NCBI GenBank assembly: GCA_034437615.1
Contig: DAOTTW010000349.1
Coordinates: 1 to 27,665, forward strand
DNA: 27,665 nucleotides
Origin: DAOTTW01 sp034437615
GTDB lineage: Bacteria > Chloroflexota > Anaerolineae > Aggregatilineales > Phototrophicaceae
Reading direction: 5' to 3'
In this document: positions 1-8,362 of the stretch, piece after piece
Numbering within the stretch: the first letter of the stretch is position 1
Layout: each line of letters opens with the position of its first letter
Made by a program: the position numbers and the translations under genes
Notes under the pieces: model-generated
What the model was told of the DNA's origin: nothing
Seen by the model: the letters and a program-made list of their open reading frames with translations, nothing else
Database searches by the model: none

Positions 1-1728
1 GGCCCCAGTCTGCGTTTTGGGGAAGGCGATCACCTCGCGGATGTTGGGTTCACCTGCCAGCAGCGCCACCACGCGGTCAATACCCCAGGCGATGCCCCCG
101 TGTGGCGGCGCACCGTATTCAAATGCTTCTAGCATGTGGCCGAATTGCTCCATCGCGTGCTCGAAGTCCTGGCCGATCAGCGGGAAGATTTTTTCCTGGA
201 TGCTGCGGTCATGAATGCGGATGCTGCCCCCTGCGACCTCGTGGCCGTTACAAACGAGGTCGTATTGGCTGCCGCGTGTCTCGCCGGGGTTATCCACCAG
301 CTTATGCACATCTTCCGGCAGAGGCATCGTAAATAGATGCTGCGACGGGTCCCAGCGCTTTTCGTCCTCGTTCCATAGGAACATCGGGAAATCAATCACC
401 CAGCACAGCGCTAGAACGTTGGGATCAGCCAAGCCGCGCTCGTTGGCGATGTGTGGGCGTAGCAGGTCGGTCACTGCGTGAACGACTTCGCGCTCATCGG
501 ACATGAACAGCAGCAAATCGCCGGGGTCGGCGTTCACGCGCTCGAAGATTTGCGCCTGCTGTTCGACTGTGAAGAACTTCGCCGCCGGCCCTTTGACCTC
601 CCCATTTTCATCGCCTGGTAGCGCCATATACGCCAGCCCCTTTGCACCAGCCTTACGTGACATTTCCTCAAGTTCTCTGGTCACGTTGCGCAACTTCTGG
701 CCGCTCAATTCACCAGCCCACCCCGGCACACACATCACCTTGACCGGCCTGCCTGCTGCGACATTATCCACAAAGACCTGAAACGTCGCATGGGCGGCAA
801 TATCGCTGATGTCATGGGCGCGCAGGTCATAGCGGATGTCTGGCCGATCATTGCCGTACAGTTCCATTGCGTCCTGATACAAGATGCGTGGGAACGGCTC
901 ATGCATGATGGTCTTTTCCGGTGTGACGCTCTTTACAAGCTGCGTCATCATCTGCTCGTTGAGCGCCATCACATCCTCACGTTCCACGAAGGCCATCTCA
1001 AGGTCAAGCTGCGTGAATTCGGGCTGCCGCTGCCCGCGCAAGTCTTCATCACGAAAGACCCGCGCCACCTGAAAATACTTTTCGTAGCCCGCGACCATCA
1101 GCAATTGCTTAAGCTGCTGTGGGCTTTGTGGCAGGGCATAGAATTTGCCCGGTTGCAGGCGGCTCGGCACGAGAAAATCACGCGCCCCTTCCGGCGTCGT
1201 CTTGAACAAGATCGGCGTCTCGATCTCTACGAAGTCCTGTGCATCCAGATAATCCCGCACGAATTTGATGGCCCGATGACGCAGCACGATATTACGCTGC
1301 ATCTTCTGCCGGCGCAGGTCTAAATAGCGGTGCTTCATGCGCAACGCTTCGTCTAGCCCTTCGGCCTCGATGCGCTCATCATCGTTGATGTAGAAAGGCG
1401 GCAGCTTCGCCTTGTTGAAGATCGTAATGTCGCTGGCCACAACGTCAATCTGCCCGGTTGCCCACTCATCATTTTCCGAACCCTGCGGGCGCTGGCGCAC
1501 CTTGCCCTGCACCTGCACGACGAATTCATTGCGCAGTGTCTCCGCGATGCTATGCGCCTCCGGCGTGCCCTCACGGTCCACCACAACCTGCGTTAACCCC
1601 CAACGATCCCGCAAGTCGATAAAGATCAGGCCGCCCTGATCGCGTCGGCGGTTCACCCAGCCCGCCAGTGTGACGTTTTCCCCGATGTGTGACTCACGCA
1701 GTTCGCCACAGGTATGTGTTTTCATCAT
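1..1728 (-). CDS. aspS: Aspartyl-tRNA synthetase, C-terminus off the left edge
   Basis: Charges tRNA-Asp with aspartate in the cytoplasm (class II synthetase). The minus strand is open from an ATG at 1728 to base 1, giving 576 codons without a stop. The protein starts MMKTHTCGELRESHIGE and has the N-terminal OB-fold (GWVNRRRDQGGLIFIDLRD). Class II motif 2 is the FRDEDLRGQRQPEFTQLD stretch. The GAD insertion of bacterial-type AspRS follows, and motif 3 lies near the left edge (GIAWGIDRVVALLAGEP, then IREVIAFPKTQ). Only about 20-25 C-terminal residues should be missing, judging from usual family length. Two ATGs are adjacent (1728 and 1725). An AGGAG on the minus strand lies 11 nt before the first, so I use 1728. 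Whether it is the discriminating or non-discriminating type cannot be told from sequence reading alone. Confidence 0.97.
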   Translation of the reverse strand, partial: MMKTHTCGELRESHIGENVTLAGWVNRRRDQGGLIFIDLRDRWGLTQVVVDREGTPEAHSIAETLRNEFVVQVQGKVRQRPQGSENDEWATGQIDVVASDITIFNKAKLPPFYINDDERIEAEGLDEALRMKHRYLDLRRQKMQRNIVLRHRAIKFVRDYLDAQDFVEIETPILFKTTPEGARDFLVPSRLQPGKFYALPQSPQQLKQLLMVAGYEKYFQVARVFRDEDLRGQRQPEFTQLDLEMAFVEREDVMALNEQMMTQLVKSVTPEKTIMHEPFPRILYQDAMELYGNDRPDIRYDLRAHDISDIAAHATFQVFVDNVAAGRPVKVMCVPGWAGELSGQKLRNVTRELEEMSRKAGAKGLAYMALPGDENGEVKGPAAKFFTVEQQAQIFERVNADPGDLLLFMSDEREVVHAVTDLLRPHIANERGLADPNVLALCWVIDFPMFLWNEDEKRWDPSQHLFTMPLPEDVHKLVDNPGETRGSQYDLVCNGHEVAGGSIRIHDRSIQEKIFPLIGQDFEHAMEQFGHMLEAFEYGAPPHGGIAWGIDRVVALLAGEPNIREVIAFPKTQTGA

Positions 1729-1951
1729 GGTGCCGCTTGCTCCTGTAGGGTTCAATAGAGTGCTTGATGTGTCAGTGTCTATCATAACAGAATGCAGTGC
1801 CGGATTCGGATAGCTGCATTGGGTAAGTATCACAAAGATGTGCAAAGCATAACATGCTGTGTAAAATCGACAAGTGGTTATTCACAAAATGTCATGTTTA
1901 CACGCTGCGTCGGGCTTGCCAGCGTGATGCCCCTCGCTTAAACTGTGCGCC
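1729..1951. other. Divergent intergenic region between aspS and the small membrane protein
   Basis: Contains a minus-strand TATGAT -10 candidate for aspS, and a loose inverted repeat GTGTAAA/TTTACAC (1859-1865 and 1897-1903) ahead of the plus-strand operon. The TGTAGGGTTCAATAG near 1745 resembles half of a REP-like palindrome. No RNA gene was recognised. Confidence 0.4.
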
Positions 1952-2167
1952 ATGCTAGAAAAAGACTTCACACTCACCAAACGACATCTCGGCATTCTGC
2001 TGCTATTGGCTGGCGGTCTGGGCTTCCTGGGCATTCTGGGCGTTGATCTGCTGGACATCGGGCGCGAAGGTGGCATCGGCCCCACACAGCAGATCGCGCT
2101 GGGGCTGTGTGCGTTGGTCGCGCTGATGGGCCTGAGCTTAATCCCGCTAGGTGATGACCCCGCATGA
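1952..2167 (+). CDS. Small two-helix membrane protein, coupled to the downstream glycosyltransferase
   Basis: A 71-residue protein that I do not recognise as a named family. After a polar start (MLEKDFTLTKRHLG) there are two hydrophobic segments, about residues 13-34 and 47-66. They are separated by a short charged loop containing DIGREGG. Its stop overlaps the start of the GT39-like gene in an ATGA (2164-2167), so the two are probably translationally coupled and made together. Inference: an accessory membrane subunit, or simply a small co-transcribed membrane protein. The reading frame is supported mainly by this overlap and the clear hydrophobic pattern. A minus-strand frame also covers the region but lacks such context. 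Confidence 0.7.
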   Translation: MLEKDFTLTKRHLGILLLLAGGLGFLGILGVDLLDIGREGGIGPTQQIALGLCALVALMGLSLIPLGDDPA

Positions 2168-3750
2168 CACAAACTGCCGCGTCAGGGCGCAACACTGGCG
2201 CGTTACAGGCGCTTTTGCTGAGCGTGGCCACAGCCATCTTGCTGTTTTCGCTGCTGGTGTATTTCGTATACGCCGCGAACCTGATCGCGTTCCCGTTTGA
2301 TTACGATCAGGGCGAAGGCTTTGAACTGGTCGATACGATTCTATTCAGCCAATTTGAATGGCCCTACCGCAGCACAGACGCCTTCCCGTTCTATTCCAGC
2401 AATTACCCGCCGCTGTTTCATGTGATGCTCGCGCCGTTCGTGTGGCTATTCGGTGAGGCGTACTGGTACGGGCGGCTAATCAGCTTCCTCGGCACCTTGC
2501 TTACAGCAGGCGTTATCGCCTATGCCGTACAACGTGAGGGGCGTCATGGCTGGGTTGCGCTTTTGGCGGGTTTGGCGTTTTTGGCGTCGAATACGGTGTA
2601 TCACATCGGTCCTTTGGTGCGTCAGCATATGACAATGGTGCTGTTTGAAACGCTAGCCATTGTATTGCTAGCAAGGTCCTACACACAGCAGCAAACACGC
2701 CTGATTGCACTGGGACTTTTCCTGCTGATCTGTGCAGGTTACACAAAGCAACTCGCTGCTATTAGTGCTGTTTCTGTATTAGCCTGGATGATATTACGCA
2801 ATCCGAGGCGTGGGATTTTGTGGGGTGCGGGCTTTGCGCTGGTTGGTGGGCTGATTTTTGCATGGTTGACGCTGGCCACAGGCGGCGAGTGGTGGCGGCA
2901 AGCGATTCTCGCCAACGTCAACCAGTTCGACCCCTTTCAGACGCGGGGGCTATTCGCGCTGTGGTGGCAGTTGCACGGCTTTTTGATACTGCCTGCAACG
3001 CTGCTGACGCTGTATGAACTGTATTTTGATCGGCTGTCGTTGTATGCGGTGTGGTTCGTCTTTGCGACGGTGTTGGGGGGCATTGGCTCCGGCACGTGGG
3101 GCGCTGGCGATAGTTATTTTGCTACGTCAATTGCGGCCATGTGCATCCTGAGTGGCATTTTCGCGGCACGCATCCTGAATAGCCAAACGCGCAAAAGCGC
3201 GTCCCTACAGTTAATCGTACCTGTACTGTACATCGGTTATGGGATTGCGACGCTGCACATGCCCACTGATGGCGCGTTCGCAGCGCTTGCCAGCGTGTTA
3301 AACCTGCAAGCCAACACGCAGGGCGCGTTTTACGATAGCGCCAGCTATGATGTGGTGGGTTACGCCAACATCGGGCACCTGACGACACAGGCCGACATCG
3401 ACGCGGGTTACAGGATTGTTGATGCGATTAACGCCACTGACGGGCCTGTGCTGAGCGAAGAAGCGGGTTTTGTGCTGGCAGCAGGCCGCGAGGTCATCAC
3501 CAACCCGACGCAACTGCGCAACCTGTGGCTGAATGGCCTGTGGCAAGCTGAGGGCAACGACCTGATTGCAATGATAGAGGCGCGTGAATTCGGGCTGGTG
3601 ATTTTGCGGGCGCAATTCTACCCCGTGCCTGTGCTGGAGGCGTTGGGGCAGAATTACGCAATGGAGGAAACGGAGACAGTCAGGATGAACGGCTTTAATT
3701 ATTTGCTGCTACGGCCTAGCAGCAATGCAGCGGGGCAGCCTGCCAGCTAA
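2164..3750 (+). CDS. GT-C fold glycosyltransferase (GT39/ArnT-like) polytopic membrane protein
   Basis: A 528-residue integral membrane protein predicted to move a sugar from a polyprenyl-phosphate donor on the outer side of the membrane. The first helix (about residues 15-40) is followed by an acidic loop, PFDYDQGEGFELVD (44-57). This sits where GT-C enzymes keep their catalytic or metal-binding acidic residues. NYPPLFHVMLAPF follows, a pattern typical of GT39-like proteins. About 10-12 hydrophobic segments alternate with short loops, and a soluble C-terminal part of about 140 residues follows. Family assignment rests on topology and the acidic first loop; the substrate is unknown. The coding sequence contains a palindrome at 3187-3202 followed by CCCTACAG that resembles two intergenic palindromes in this window. 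It lies in the loop encoding QTRKSAS and does not break the frame. Confidence 0.85.
   Translation: MTQTAASGRNTGALQALLLSVATAILLFSLLVYFVYAANLIAFPFDYDQGEGFELVDTILFSQFEWPYRSTDAFPFYSSNYPPLFHVMLAPFVWLFGEAYWYGRLISFLGTLLTAGVIAYAVQREGRHGWVALLAGLAFLASNTVYHIGPLVRQHMTMVLFETLAIVLLARSYTQQQTRLIALGLFLLICAGYTKQLAAISAVSVLAWMILRNPRRGILWGAGFALVGGLIFAWLTLATGGEWWRQAILANVNQFDPFQTRGLFALWWQLHGFLILPATLLTLYELYFDRLSLYAVWFVFATVLGGIGSGTWGAGDSYFATSIAAMCILSGIFAARILNSQTRKSASLQLIVPVLYIGYGIATLHMPTDGAFAALASVLNLQANTQGAFYDSASYDVVGYANIGHLTTQADIDAGYRIVDAINATDGPVLSEEAGFVLAAGREVITNPTQLRNLWLNGLWQAEGNDLIAMIEAREFGLVILRAQFYPVPVLEALGQNYAMEETETVRMNGFNYLLLRPSSNAAGQPAS
3187..3210 (+). repeat. REP-like palindrome inside the GT39 coding sequence
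   Basis: ACGCGC (3187-3192), an AAAA loop and GCGCGT (3197-3202) form a perfect 6-bp hairpin, followed directly by CCCTACAG. The layout (palindrome plus CCCTAC) matches the intergenic elements at 6430-6456 and 11645-11670, although the stem sequence differs. It falls in frame and encodes a short polar loop (TRKSASLQ) between hydrophobic segments. Confidence 0.4.
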
Positions 3751-3754
3751 TCAG

Positions 3755-5206
3755 CTATTCGTCGTAATCACCAAAGCCAGCCGTGCGGCGACGGCGCTCA
3801 GCCGGGCCGCTATACCCATCCAGGCCGATAGGCCGACGCTGCGCCAGAAAACCGCTGTCCAGCTTCATTTGCCGCAGCAGGCTATCCGCAGAGCGCTCTA
3901 GCATCTGCGGCGTCACCTCGGTTTGGCGCTCATGGGCGGCCAACATGCGGGCGTGCAAGGCCACCTCGCGCACAAACGCGCCGGGCTGATCCAGCAATTT
4001 CGGTACGATGGTCGCGTGGTTTTCAACCCATTGATCGGACATGTAATGCCGTAGCATCTTCTTCGCGAGTTCTTCCTCTTTGATGGTCGGAATCACGAAG
4101 ATGCGATCCAGACGCCCCGGACGCTTAAACACGCGGTCATCAATGGCTTCGGGGTAGTTGGTGGTGGCGACCATCAGCGTGCCCTTCGGGTTATTCGGGG
4201 ATTCGATGCCATCTAACACATTCAGGATGCGGGCTTTGTCATCACCGCGCAGGTAAGCGTCAATCTCTTCTACGATCAGCAACGTGGGAAAACGCGCCGA
4301 CGCCACCGCCTGAAACGCACGCTGGATTTTCTCGAAGGTCGCGCCGTCACGGTCTGAGCCGCTGACGTAAACCACGATGCGGCGTTCATTCAGCGCGTGC
4401 TTGGCCAGCGCCGCACACAGCATCGTCTTGCCCGTACCGGGGACGCCCGCCAGCAGCAACTTACGAAACGGTGTCAGCTTCAGCTTCTGGTAAATATCGA
4501 CGCCCTCATTGAAGAACGCTTCGACATCCCCAAAAATATCGGTCTTAAGTTCATCGGTCAGGATGACATCCTGCCATTCGACATTAGGATCAAAAAATGC
4601 ATCTGTACCGCCGATGATATACACATCGCGGCGGCGACGAATACGCGGACGCACCGCACGCGCACATTGCGCCTCGAACGCGGCCCACGTATCGAGGCGG
4701 CCTTCTGGCACCAGCGCGACAGCCGTTAAATCCTGCACATCGTCGTCAAAATACGAGCTGGCGTAAATAACCTCAAATGGCTCTTCGCTGTCGGTAGCCA
4801 TGAATTTAAACAGGAACGCGCCAGAAGTGGCGGTCAGCACCATCTTTTTACCGCGTGACCCGTAATCGCTGATGGGCACGATGACATCGGATTCAAGCTG
4901 CTCGAAGCCCTCATAGCGTGCTTTGCCGCGCAGCTTGCGCCCTGGCTTGACCTGATCCTGCGCGATTTTGTTGCTACACTCTGCTGAAGCCCATAGGGTG
5001 ATGTAGGGCTGGTGTGGGTAGCGTGCCTCCCATTCTTTCGTCGCCCAATGTACAAGGCGTTCATACTGCATCGCCGCGTCCTTGTCTTTTTTCTTCGGTT
5101 TTTTAAACGGAAAACTGGAATCACCGCGTTTGCGGGAGAGGCTTAAAAGGGAATTGTGGCGACGGTTGCCCCGCCGAGTCTGATTGGTTCGGCTCAAGCG
5201 ATCCAC
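3755..5206 (-). CDS. AAA+ family ATPase
   Basis: A 483-residue protein with one C-terminal AAA+ module. Walker A is GVPGTGKT (254-261), Walker B LLIVEEID (309-316), sensor 1 ATTN (347-350), and the arginine finger is in KRPGRLDR (361-368). The layout resembles FtsH/Bcs1-type AAA proteins, without a protease domain or membrane segment. The N-terminal ~230 residues are unfamiliar and likely bind a substrate or partner. The C-terminus is basic and disordered-looking. Walker B has Glu-Glu where Asp-Glu is usual. The longest frame begins at a GTG (5206), with a TATAAT-like box at 5222-5227 just upstream. An ATG at 5071, preceded by AAGGA, would remove a basic low-complexity tail of 45 residues, and either start is possible. 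The gene diverges from the HDAC-like gene. Its precise role is unknown. Confidence 0.9.
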   Translation of the reverse strand: MDRLSRTNQTRRGNRRHNSLLSLSRKRGDSSFPFKKPKKKDKDAAMQYERLVHWATKEWEARYPHQPYITLWASAECSNKIAQDQVKPGRKLRGKARYEGFEQLESDVIVPISDYGSRGKKMVLTATSGAFLFKFMATDSEEPFEVIYASSYFDDDVQDLTAVALVPEGRLDTWAAFEAQCARAVRPRIRRRRDVYIIGGTDAFFDPNVEWQDVILTDELKTDIFGDVEAFFNEGVDIYQKLKLTPFRKLLLAGVPGTGKTMLCAALAKHALNERRIVVYVSGSDRDGATFEKIQRAFQAVASARFPTLLIVEEIDAYLRGDDKARILNVLDGIESPNNPKGTLMVATTNYPEAIDDRVFKRPGRLDRIFVIPTIKEEELAKKMLRHYMSDQWVENHATIVPKLLDQPGAFVREVALHARMLAAHERQTEVTPQMLERSADSLLRQMKLDSGFLAQRRPIGLDGYSGPAERRRRTAGFGDYDE

Positions 5207-5221
5207 CTAACTTTCATGCTG

Positions 5222-5227
5222 ATTATA
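5222..5227 (-). promoter_or_regulatory. Candidate -10 element for the AAA+ ATPase gene
   Basis: A perfect TATAAT on the minus strand, 15 nt before the GTG at 5206. I see no good -35 box at the right distance. If real, the leader ahead of the GTG would be under about 10 nt, or about 145 nt ahead of the alternative ATG at 5071. Confidence 0.35.
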
Positions 5228-5371
5228 AACGCCATCGTCCCGAAAGAGTATTCTGAAAGAGGATGGCGCAGGCTGTGAAACTCCGCTACATTGAAATTGT
5301 AACGGAAGCGTAGCACAGAACGCGAAAAATAACACAAAGAACGCAAATTATACAAGCAGAAAGTCGCCCTC

Positions 5372-6421
5372 GTGACCACAGCTTATGCAACTCATAGCCG
5401 CTACACCGATCATTACTTGCCCGGTTATCAGCATCCTGAATTCCCTGGGCGCATTGAGGCCGTCTGGCACAAGATGACCGCTGCTGGTCTGCCGGACCGT
5501 CTGCACGCGCTCACAGCGACCCCCGCCAAACGCGAAGCTATCGAGCGCGTGCATAGCGCAGAACACGTCAGCCTGTTGGAATGGATCGCTGGGCAACGAA
5601 AAACGGTTATGATTGATTCCGATACCTACGCCTTGCCCGCTTCTTACGAAATCGCACGCTTGTCGGCGGGTGGTGTGCTACAGGTCGTTGATGCGGTTTT
5701 AGATGGCACTGCCGATAATGGCCTTGCGGCTGTGCGGCCACCGGGCCACCACGCCACGCCAGAGCGTGCAATGGGCTTTTGCCTGCTGAATAACATCGCC
5801 ATCGCAGCACGCCACGCCCAACAGCATCCAACAGCCAAAATTGGGCGTGTGCTAATCGTAGATTATGACGTGCATCATGGCAATGGCACACAAGATGCAT
5901 TTTACGATGATCCAAGCGTGCTGTTTATCTCCGTACATCAAGCGCCATTTTACCCCGGCACGGGCGCATTGCATGAGCGCGGCAGCGCAGCAGGGCGCGG
6001 CACCACGATCAACATCCCGCTGAGCGCGAATCATGGGGACGCCAGCTACCGCACGATCTTTGAGCAGATCGTATGGCCAGCGGCACGCCGCTACAAGCCC
6101 GATTTGATGCTGATTTCAGCGGGTTTCGACGCGCACTGGCATGATCCACTGGCCTATATGCAGCTATCTATGCAGGGTTACGTGCAGCTTACACGCGAAC
6201 TGCTGCGCATGGCCGACGAATTGTGTGATGGCAGAATCGTGTTTGTGATGGAAGGCGGTTATGATCTGCCTGCGCTCAGCAGCGGTATGTGTAACGTCGC
6301 CCATGTCTTGCTCGGTGAGGACGTGGTACACGACCCGTATGGGACAGCAAAGGGCCGACAAAACGACGATGTAGCGCAGTTGGTTGCACAGGTGCAGCAA
6401 ATGCACGATTTAGCGCGGTAG
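5372..6421 (+). CDS. Histone deacetylase-family amidohydrolase (class II-like)
   Basis: A 349-residue zinc-dependent deacylase of the HDAC/acetoin-utilization/acetylpolyamine amidohydrolase superfamily. Motifs are in family order: RPPGHHA (122-128, the two active-site His), VDYDVHHGNGTQ (163-174, zinc ligands Asp166 and His168), FYPGTG, SAGFDAH (249-255, zinc ligand Asp253) and EGGYDL (294-299, catalytic-loop Tyr297). All key residues are present, so it should be active. Bacterial members remove acetyl groups from small amines or from protein lysines; which one cannot be told here. The start is GTG at 5372, chosen because the family's N-terminus begins just before the THSRYTDH segment. It is divergent from the AAA+ gene and convergent with the dynamin pair. 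Confidence 0.93.
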   Translation: MTTAYATHSRYTDHYLPGYQHPEFPGRIEAVWHKMTAAGLPDRLHALTATPAKREAIERVHSAEHVSLLEWIAGQRKTVMIDSDTYALPASYEIARLSAGGVLQVVDAVLDGTADNGLAAVRPPGHHATPERAMGFCLLNNIAIAARHAQQHPTAKIGRVLIVDYDVHHGNGTQDAFYDDPSVLFISVHQAPFYPGTGALHERGSAAGRGTTINIPLSANHGDASYRTIFEQIVWPAARRYKPDLMLISAGFDAHWHDPLAYMQLSMQGYVQLTRELLRMADELCDGRIVFVMEGGYDLPALSSGMCNVAHVLLGEDVVHDPYGTAKGRQNDDVAQLVAQVQQMHDLAR

Positions 6422-6429
6422 CAGGGCGC

Positions 6430-6456
6430 GGACAGGCGCATTGGCCTGTCCCTACC
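6430..6456. repeat. REP-like palindrome, hdac/dynamin convergent end
   Basis: GGACAGGC (6430-6437) and GCCTGTCC (6444-6451) form an 8-bp hairpin with a 6-nt loop, followed by CTACC. It lies 8 nt after the HDAC stop codon. The layout matches the element after lysA (GC-rich flank, palindrome, CCCTAC). It may also help end transcription between convergent genes, but there is no T-run. Confidence 0.6.
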
Positions 6457-6493
6457 ATTACACACCTACCATTACACACCTACCATTACACAC
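6452..6493. repeat. Tandem repeat, three exact 14-bp units
   Basis: CTACCATTACACAC occurs three times head to tail without a mismatch (6452-6465, 6466-6479, 6480-6493). It starts inside the CTACC tail of the REP-like palindrome and ends just before the dynamin stop codon. It looks like a slippage-expanded extension of that element and should vary in copy number between strains. Confidence 0.9.
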
Positions 6494-6494
6494 C

Positions 6495-8270
6495 TTACAG
6501 GGCTTCGATACGACCACGCAGGTCATCAATTTCACGCATGTAGCGTTCCAGGCGTTCGCGCTGCTCGGCGTAGCGCTTGCTGAGCACTTCCAGGCGGCTG
6601 AAAATCGGCGTTAGAATCTGGTTGCCGTATTGCGTGAGGCGGTTGCGCTCTTTCTGCGTTAGTTCGCTCAAGGATTCGTCGTAGCTTTTAATCAGCAGGT
6701 CAACACGGTCGTTGAATTTCTGCTTGGTTTCCTTGCGCATCTTGCGATACGTGCGGTAAGCCGGAACCCCGGCAACCGTCGCGACCGCAGCACCGACCAA
6801 GAAGGCAGGGAAAGCCAACATCGCGCCACCAATCAGCGGCCCTGGCGTGAGGATAGCCAGCGCGACCACCGCCAAGCCACCCGCCGTAAATAGCGCTTGC
6901 CCCTGGAAGTTGCTGAGGTTCGCCTTGAAGATTTGCTCCATCTCTGCCACGACTGTACCCGTTGAATACGTCTTCAGTTCGCCTTCTGCGATGGAGATAG
7001 CCTCTTGCAAGGTCTTGCGCTGTTCGGCGTACACATTCGCATCCAGCCCGCTCATTTCCTGGTCCATCAGGTCTTGAATCTGGTTCAGGCGGTCAATCAC
7101 GCTGCGCCAGTACAGGCGGCTCTGGTCGATCACGGCATTGATGTAATCGTTGGTGGATTCGCTGATGTCGCGCAGGGAACGCCCGATCACCACTTCCTGA
7201 AAATCGGCTTGCATCTTCTCACGGACGGTGTTGCGGCCCAGCAAACGCGGCGAAAAATTCGTCTCGATCCAATCCAGGCCGCGCTTGCGCACGCTTTCCA
7301 GCACGGTCTTGATGCGGTTGCCAGCTTCGCGCATCTGTGCTTCCAGGCCGAGTGACTGCTGCTCTAGTTCGGCCTGCACTTCACGTACTTTGCCGATGTC
7401 GGTGCTAACGAGGTCGGATTTTTTCTTCGCGCTGTCGATGAAGGACTGCAAACAGCCCTCAGCCGTGGCCAACTGTGCCAGCAGCTTTTGGCGTGCAGGC
7501 GGCTCGGACGAATAGACGCCGCGCAGATGGGCTTTCACGGCATCCACACCACCAGGTTCGGCGGTGTTTGTGTTACCGGCTTCGGCTGTGGTCAGCGCCT
7601 CTTTTGCCGATACCATGAAGATCAGCGGCTCGAAGCCCAGCTTATCGCGCACCTGCTCCTCGATGAATGCGCGTACCTCGCTGCGTTCGCTCTGCTGCAA
7701 GAGGTCCACCTGATTCACGACCAAGATGATTTTCTTGCCGAAGCGCTGCGCCATCTCGATGTATTTGCGTTCGGTCTCGGCAAAGGCTTGCTTGGCTGAA
7801 ATCAAGAAGATCACGAGGTCACTGCGATGCAGGAACTCTTTCGCGGTCTTCTCGTGGCGCTCAAAGACGGAGCCTGTGCCCGGTGTATCGACAATCGCGA
7901 CGCCTTCGGCCCCGGTGTTGGGGTGTGCCCATTCGCGCAAGCCGTCCTCGCGCACCGTCGGCACCTTGTTGGGCGACGCATTATAACGGATTAGTTCGAT
8001 GTATTCTGTTGTCGGCGTGATGCCCATCGGCAGCAGGCGCTCCCCAAGCAACGCATTGACAAAGGTCGATTTACCAGAGTTGAACTCACCGATGACGCCG
8101 ACCATGAAGAACATATCGTGCAAATCCTGCGCCACATCGCGCAGGCGTCTGCGGTCGTCGGCGGCTTCTTCGCCCTCCTCTTGCAAAGCCTGGGCGATGT
8201 CGTTTAGCAATTGTATTTCGCGTTCTCGCAAGGCCGCAATCGGCCCTTGCAGTGTGGTTGCTGATGTCAT
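6495..8270 (-). CDS. Bacterial dynamin-like GTPase, downstream member of a tandem pair
   Basis: A 591-residue large GTPase expected to bind and remodel membranes on GTP hydrolysis. G1 is GEFNSGKS (61-68), the switch I threonines are PTT (86-88), G3 is DTPG (128-131) and G4 is NQVD (186-189). Long helices (about 265-455) follow and would form the dynamin stalk. Then come two adjacent hydrophobic segments (about 457-475 and 478-505), the membrane paddle, and a charged C-terminal coiled coil. This matches the bacterial dynamin-like protein layout. It starts at ATG 8270, with GGAG 12 nt upstream. It lies 92 bp downstream of a second dynamin on the same strand, with identical G-motif spacing. This suggests an old duplication and a two-partner complex, as known for tandem dynamin pairs elsewhere. 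Confidence 0.93.
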   Translation of the reverse strand: MTSATTLQGPIAALREREIQLLNDIAQALQEEGEEAADDRRRLRDVAQDLHDMFFMVGVIGEFNSGKSTFVNALLGERLLPMGITPTTEYIELIRYNASPNKVPTVREDGLREWAHPNTGAEGVAIVDTPGTGSVFERHEKTAKEFLHRSDLVIFLISAKQAFAETERKYIEMAQRFGKKIILVVNQVDLLQQSERSEVRAFIEEQVRDKLGFEPLIFMVSAKEALTTAEAGNTNTAEPGGVDAVKAHLRGVYSSEPPARQKLLAQLATAEGCLQSFIDSAKKKSDLVSTDIGKVREVQAELEQQSLGLEAQMREAGNRIKTVLESVRKRGLDWIETNFSPRLLGRNTVREKMQADFQEVVIGRSLRDISESTNDYINAVIDQSRLYWRSVIDRLNQIQDLMDQEMSGLDANVYAEQRKTLQEAISIAEGELKTYSTGTVVAEMEQIFKANLSNFQGQALFTAGGLAVVALAILTPGPLIGGAMLAFPAFLVGAAVATVAGVPAYRTYRKMRKETKQKFNDRVDLLIKSYDESLSELTQKERNRLTQYGNQILTPIFSRLEVLSKRYAEQRERLERYMREIDDLRGRIEAL

Positions 8271-8362
8271 AAACGATCATACTCCGCTGTGTAGGCGTGG
8301 TCGTTGGTGCCCATCTGTTACCTGTGTGTTATCGCTTCGGTGCCTGTCTTGCTTGTTGCGTG

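Noticed and set aside
790..1323. Plus-strand frame of 177 codons opposite aspS
   Set aside because: The minus strand encodes an uninterrupted aspartyl-tRNA synthetase here.
6452..6493. Short CRISPR-like array
   Set aside because: The three 14-bp units are directly adjacent, with no spacers and no cas genes.
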